This document shows positions 58,590 to 64,000 of a DNA stretch of 64,000 bases, piece after piece. How positions within the stretch are numbered: position 1 is the stretch's first letter; each line of letters opens with the position of its first letter. The translations under genes were made by a program, and so were the position numbers. This stretch comes from Hirundichthys speculiger (Eukaryota; Chordata; Actinopteri; Beloniformes; Exocoetidae): contig JAGFBZ010000342.1 in assembly GCA_018398805.1 (NCBI GenBank), positions 1,572,001-1,636,000 on the forward strand, in the 5' to 3' direction. The notes beneath the pieces are model-generated. The model made no database searches. It was not told the origin of the DNA and worked only from the letters and a program-made list of their open reading frames with translations.

Positions 58590-59889
58590 AATTAGACACT
58601 TTATCCATCCATCCATCAATCCATCATCCTGACCAGTTGCCCGAACCACCTCCACTGGCTCCTCTCGATGTGGAGGAGCAGCAGCTCTACTCTGAGTCTC
58701 TCCTGAATGACTGAACTTCTCACCCTATTTCAGCCTCTGGAGAAAACTCATTTCCGTCACTTGTATCTGTGATCTCGTTCTTTCAGTCACGACCACAGTT
58801 CATGACCACAGGTGAGGGTTGGAACAAAGATCTACCAGTAAACAGAGAGCCTTGTCTTTTGGCTCAGCTCTCTCTTCACCACAACAGACCGGTACAGAGT
58901 CCACACCACAGCAGACGCCGCACCAATCCGTCTGTCGATCTCCCGCTCCTTTCTCCCATCACTCGTGAACAAGACCCCGAGATACTTAAACTCCTCCACT
59001 TGAGGCAGAACCTCGCTCCCAACCTGGAGAAGACCTTCTCTCCTTTTCAGACTGAGAACCATGGTCTCAGATTTGAAGGGTGCTGATTCTCATCCCTGCC
59101 ACGTCAGAGTCGCCTGTGAACCGCTCCAGCGAGAGCTGAAGATCTCCACTCGATGGCGCCAACAGGACCACGTCATCTGCAAACAGCAGAGACGAGATCC
59201 TGACACCACTGAAAGATCAGCCCTGATGGAGTCCAACTCACTGAAAACGAATCCAACTTACTACCGGCAATGTGGACCAAACTCTTCACTCCATTTGTAC
59301 AGGGACTGGACAGTCCATAACAACGGATCTAACACGGCATACTCCTGGAGTACCCCCCGACAGGACCCCCGAGGGATGCGGTCAAATGCCTTCTCCAAGT
59401 CCACAAAACACATGTGGACTGGTTGGGCGAATTCCCATGTTCCCTCCAGGACCCTAGTGACCCCTCCCTGAACCGCCACCTCAACGTGGTGGAAGGGTTT
59501 GTGCTATGTTGTCGGGGGCATTTGCCCCTGGTAGGGTCACTCAAGGCAAATTGGTCCTGGGGGACAGGCCAGACTAAGCACGATTCAGTCGACTTCTATG
59601 AATTAAATAAAAACAAGAGCGCGATGTCCCTTGCCCGGGTTAGGGTCACCGGGGGGCCCCACCCTGGAGCCAGGCCTGGGGGAGGGGCTTGTTTGTGAGT
59701 GACTGGTGGCCGGGCCTTTACCCATGTAACCTGGTAGCTCAGCCCAAATGGGTTATATGGGTTCGTCTCCCCATGGGCCCACCACGCACAGGGAGGATCA
59801 TAGGAGCCAGGTGCAATGTGTTTTGGGCGGCAGCCAAAAGCCTGGGCCTCGGTGTGCCAACCCCCGGCTGAGACACTTAACCATCTCAT
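58590..59889 (-). pseudogene. Non-LTR retrotransposon reverse transcriptase remnant
   Basis: On the minus strand, 59261-59479 carries MCFVDLEKAFDRIPR, an RT domain block. The segment 59140-59200 reads ISSLLFADDVVLLAPS with the catalytic FADD, and 58832-59062 reads VLPQVEEFKYLGVLFTSDGR then REIDRRIGAASAV, the thumb region. Between them the frame is broken by several indels and about 30 codons normally upstream of FADD are lost. The segment 59550-59889 appears to be more upstream LINE sequence. No endonuclease or intact ORF remains. Clade is not assigned from memory. Confidence 0.85.
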
Positions 59890-60265
59890 GAAAATATGAG
59901 CTCACCGCAGGAAAGAGGACTCACTGAATGGTTTTGCTTTGCGTTGCTGAAAAATGCAAGACCTTCTTTGGAACAGACATTGTCTGGATGGAGGCGGTTA
60001 TTCTACAACCTGGAGATATCTATGTTTCCTTTCCCAGACATGGAAACTCCCCAGTCCATCAGAGACGCAGGCTTTCCAAGGCTGTGAAGTCAGATGGGGC
60101 CTCTCCTCTTCGGGATGCGGCATCCACGGTTTCCAGGTCATTTCCTTGCAGAATCACGCCCGTCTTTTAACGCAGCAGTGGCTGAGAGCTCAAGGGAATC
60201 CATGGATATATAAAATCACCCTCTGGTCTAAAGATTCCTCCAGATTCTCAGACTCTTTTCATATA

Positions 60266-61049
60266 CAGTGGTACCTCTACTTACGAACGTCTCTACATAC
60301 GAAATTTTCAGGTTACGAATCGGCTCAACGGGAAAATATTGCCTCTAGAGACAAAAGAAATTTCAGGATTCGAAAGGCAAAAATACAGTAGCGCTGCTAC
60401 TCGCAGCTCCCAGAGTTTACTGAACGTAAACGTACTTGTCGGCTCTGTATCTCGGTTTGAAAGCGATGCATCCGAGCTGATCTGCCATTGGCTGTCGCTT
60501 AGCATCTTCCTGGCATCCCATTGGCTAGGAGGGCCCCTTGTCTGTATGAGCGTAACCCAGCAACCCAGGTAAACAAATTTTTACCTCCGCCAAGGAGGTT
60601 ATGTTTTTGTCATTGTTTATCTGTCTGTCTGTGTTCAAGATAACTCAAAAAGTTATGGGAGGATTTTGATTAAACTTACAGGAGTTGTTGGAAATGAGAA
60701 AAGGAAGAACTGATTTCATTTTGGGTGTGATCCAGAATAAATCCTGGTTTCTGGATCACTTTCAAATTTTCGATAATTGTTGCGCTTGGTGGAGGTCTGC
60801 ATCCTCCGAGTTCTTTTCTAGTTTTAACGTGTATTTCTTACAGGTTTTTATGTCATTTCATGTATTATTTATAATTTATTTAAAAAATTATGTCCGAATT
60901 TTGGAACGGATTAGGGCATTTACATGGAAAACGTGCCTCTACCCCACGGGGATAATAAACATATATCTATCTATCTATCTACTTATGAAAGTTTCAGGTT
61001 ACAAAACTACTTCCAGAACCAATTAATTTCGTAAGTAGAGGTACTACTG
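60266..61049 (-). mobile_element. Mariner/pogo-like element (CAGTGGTACCTC), copy 2 with the same internal insert
   Basis: It is flanked by TA (60264-60265 and 61050-61051), with ends CAGTGGTACCTCTACTTACG and, in reverse complement, CAGTAGTACCTCTACTTACG. It is the reverse complement of the 51141 copy over most of its length and carries the same internal block (ACCTCCGCCAAGGAGGTTAT to TGGAGGTCTGCATCCTCCGA, about 60588-60810). A short ATCT microsatellite (60964-60980) is specific to this copy. Confidence 0.9.
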
Positions 61050-62062
61050 TATTAGGACCTGCAGGTGAGAAGATTCTTCACTGTCCATGTCCCAACTTGC
61101 TGCCATTAAATTCAACATTTATTTTTTTTTATTTTAGCTTTGGGGTTGTACATCGTAGACCAAAAACCCTCAAGAGTTATTGTTCGATACCACTTCTGGA
61201 GGACGTGCTTATTTTTAATTACTTCTGAAAGAAAAGGATATAAAAGACTTGTAGAAACATCCAGCCTGATGCCAGGCTGTCTGGCATTAATGGCTCCTGA
61301 AAGTATGTGACCATCCACACGTTGGCAAACGGGAGTGAAGAGCACCGGAGTCGGCATAAAGTTATGGGAGAAGTTAAGAAAAGTCGCTGAGACATGATTA
61401 GAAGTAGACATGAAAGTGGAGGAGACACAAAGCAGGGGAAGTACGATGAGGATGGTGAGCGAAGTGATTGATCTGCTGCAGGTCACCACGAGTAGAGTCA
61501 GCGTTCACGTCGAAGCTGTCAAACTCAGCAGAGAGAAACTGACCTGCGACGGCGGCAGCCTGAAGAATCAGAAAGATCTGGGAGAAAACTCTCTCTGCCG
61601 GTCTCCCGCCACTCCAGCTCAAAAGCTGAAATGATCAGCCACAGCACACCGCAGACGAGCACGGAGACGCTCGTGAACCTTCGCCGTTCTCTCAGCTGTA
61701 GCGCCGTTTCTTTCCCCGTCTTCTTCAGGGCAACGCCCAATGAATGCAAAATAACATCGTGGTGCAACATGAAAGACTCTTTGATCGGCCACAGGTGGCA
61801 TGTACACAACTTTTTCTTTTTTGGTCAGATCAGTATTTGTTTGTGAAGAATACCTGAAACAGGTGGAAGATGGATCATGTTGAAACAGTCTGTTTACGAG
61901 GTTTCAAGACTACTACAAGACTTGCCGTGGCGAGGACAGGCAGCGTCAGAGGCGCCACCGAAGGCGAGACGTGTTAACAGCGTCGGTTGAGATCGCCCGC
62001 CGACTCGCTAGAAACCTGAATAGCTACACCGAACGCTTTCTAACTTTCAAAGCTCGGTTGAC

Positions 62063-62641
62063 TAGGGGCGTGAAAAAAAATCGATTTGGCAATATATTGC
62101 GATTTTCGGCCGCCCAATATAATATCTATTTTTCGACTCCTAATATCGATTTTCTTGGAACAATTTCAATGTTCAATTTCAAATTTTAAAGAATTTCAAA
62201 ACAACCTATTTAATAAATAGGTTATAAACAAGGTTATTTGTAACAACTGACAAGTTGAACTCCACGTTAAACGTTTCTGCTGTTACCTCAGAAATTACCT
62301 GTTTTAATGTTCTGATTGTGCTGAGACACAATCATTTTGTTGGATTTTGTTTGTAGACTTTTTTTTTTATAAAAACAGAATGACATTAATGTCCTGGCAG
62401 TGGCAATAAGCTTTATTTTATTTGACATTTTTTAAGATGAGATTAACACTAAATATGTGTTACTGACAAGTGCTGATGTTAAAAATGTTTGAACAGCAAA
62501 TGTTATGGCACTTTAGTTCATATGGCAGTAGAACATTTAAATAGAAGTGACCTTTACACTACTTTTGAATTCATGATTTGTTTTTCCGTATACAATGCGA
62601 TTAATCGTGATTATCGTGATTTTAATCGTTGCCCAGCCCTA
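62063..62641 (+). mobile_element. Chimeric hAT copy: ends from two different families
   Basis: The left border TAGGGGCGTGAAAAAAAATC and the sequence to about 62210 (TTTCAAAACAACCTATTTA) belong to the family of 55799-56205. From about 62215 to the right border (GTTGCCCAGCCCTA) it is the reverse complement of the 41683-42917 hAT. The flanking octamers (CGGTTGAC and ATTAAAAG) do not match. Each half is internally consistent, so this is a junction rather than gradual decay. Confidence 0.8.
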
Positions 62642-64000
62642 ATTAAAAGATATAAAAGAAAGGTATTAAAAGAACCACAGTACCTCCTTTCTTTAGCATT
62701 TACAATCATAACAGCCATTTCAAGCAGTTAGGAACCTTTCAAAATAAAAGTTAAGACAGTTGAGCCTGTAAAAATATCTGATTTTGAAGACTGCTGTACA
62801 CGTCCTTTACGTCCAGCTTCCTGTTTTAGTTACTGCCATTTCCTTTTCCTTCGTTTTCTTTTCCATTCACTGCGCTGCTGCAATCAGCCCTTGTATGAGG
62901 AATGTCCTGTTTGTAGAGCAGGTTTATGCAGTTTTGGTACGGTTGTTTAAACCACAGGCTCAATGGGATGAAAGATGGCTGAAAGCAGCACAGAGTTGAC
63001 TGAGAGCATAGTTATAAACATGATCTGTATCGTAAATCTTTACTTCAACAGGGTTTAACAATCTCTGCCTGACCAACCAAAGCTGCACACATTTAAGAAA
63101 TTGAGTCAGTTGCCATAATTGACGGACTGAACAGACAGTAAAACCAGACAGGCCCCTGATGAAGTTAATGACGGCAGCCATCATTCAGGTGGAAGCTGTG
63201 TTCAATGACAAACGCTTGCACTCACGGTCAACCCTGAGAACACACAGGAAACACTTACGAACCCAGAGGAGACAAGCTGGCTTCGTGTAAAGAGAGGTGC
63301 CACCAGTCGGAAAGCCGGTGTCTTTTCTGCTCGTTTCAAATAAGGACACACCCTGCGGTCGAATTTAAACTGATCCAGCATGATGTCCAACAGCCTATTC
63401 AACTGTTTTTACTATTCAATCAATGCTTCGTGAAATTTCAGCATTAAAATATAGCGAGTTCAACCTTGAGTACAATCGACTGTTTGCCGTTTGTTGAAAA
63501 TTTCCTCAAGGCGTTCAAATGATGTCTGATTTACAGGAATTCACAAGAAAGCAAAGCTCGAGTCAATCAGGAAGTGGAACGAAAAGTGCTGCACCATTGA
63601 AGTCAATGAGAGTGGTCGCGCCAGGAGCACCTGTTTGCGCTTCTTCGCCAGAGATACACGTTTTTTATTTTGGCGCTTGGCCGCTGGTAGACCGTGTTAG
63701 CTTACACAAAGCACATTGAATTAGCAGGAGGTCAGACTCGAAAACAGATGAGAGAACCCAGAGAAATTTCAAAATAAAACTCCGCTAGCAGGCTCTGATT
63801 TGTACATCGACGTTAACCCTCGGAGGTTGTGTGAAAACAAGTTAGTGGATTTTAGAAGAGATTTGAACCACGTAAGAGGAAAGCGTCACTTGAAAAACAC
63901 ATTTTATGTGACAGCACTCAGCTGTTGTAAATGTATGAATCTCGAAAGAACAAGGAATGTCGAGGTTTAAGTCTTTAAACAAACAGACTCCCACACAACT

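Larger units (their letters stand above)
40966..64000 (-). other. 23-kb region upstream of the first visible exon
   Basis: The expected earlier alpha2delta exons (signal peptide; IYEKYQDLY; RSKALV) were not found, so this is probably one or more long 5' introns. Individual repeats are listed. The stretches 42930-43910, 44280-45080, 45870-47170, 48370-48940, 49860-50490, 52000-53880, 54610-55790, 57290-57580, 57990-58590, 61060-62050 and 62650-64000 hold nothing I recognise except short microsatellites. A (CA)n run lies at 46300-46320. Confidence 0.6.

Overview
This 64 kb window is vertebrate nuclear DNA, almost certainly from a ray-finned (teleost) fish. The evidence is short coding exons with GT-AG junctions in long introns, a very dense load of hAT, Tc1/mariner-like, tRNA-SINE and fish-type non-LTR repeats, and long minisatellites. 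There is no prokaryotic gene organisation. Nearly every longer open frame falls in repeats or is a chance frame.

One real gene is seen, on the minus strand: a voltage-gated calcium-channel alpha2delta subunit, closest by recalled family sequence to alpha2delta-1 (cacna2d1-like). Seven consecutive internal exons were located by conserved peptides, splice sites and continuous reading phase. In transcription order they are 40906-40965, 34216-34251, 32572-32731, 8449-8580, 6072-6141, 4904-4954 and 2786-2885. They encode the VWA-N region, the arginine motif linked to gabapentinoid binding, and the start of the VWA domain with a MIDAS motif split across two exons. The first exons (signal peptide) were not found in the 23 kb upstream of 40965, and the rest of the VWA, Cache and delta parts lie beyond position 1.

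The introns are mosaics of mobile elements. At least ten non-autonomous hAT copies can be delimited, most by 8-bp target-site duplications. They fall into several families that share TAGGG-type ends and CGATA/TATCG-rich subterminal DNA; some keep remnants of a BED-finger transposase. Two further hAT copies appear chimeric, with ends from different families and no matching flanks. TA-flanked mariner/pogo-like elements, a TTAA-flanked mini-element, a long inverted-repeat element, a Myb-like DNA-transposon fragment, two tRNA-type SINEs and decayed LINE reverse transcriptase pieces are also present.

Tandem arrays are prominent: a 2.7 kb array of 30-bp units (28866-31530) that is open on both strands only because its period is a multiple of three, a 34-bp partly palindromic array (22908-23486), a GA-rich array near 24 kb and a TGGA array near 54 kb. 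No rRNA, canonical tRNA, CRISPR or bacterial-type feature was seen.
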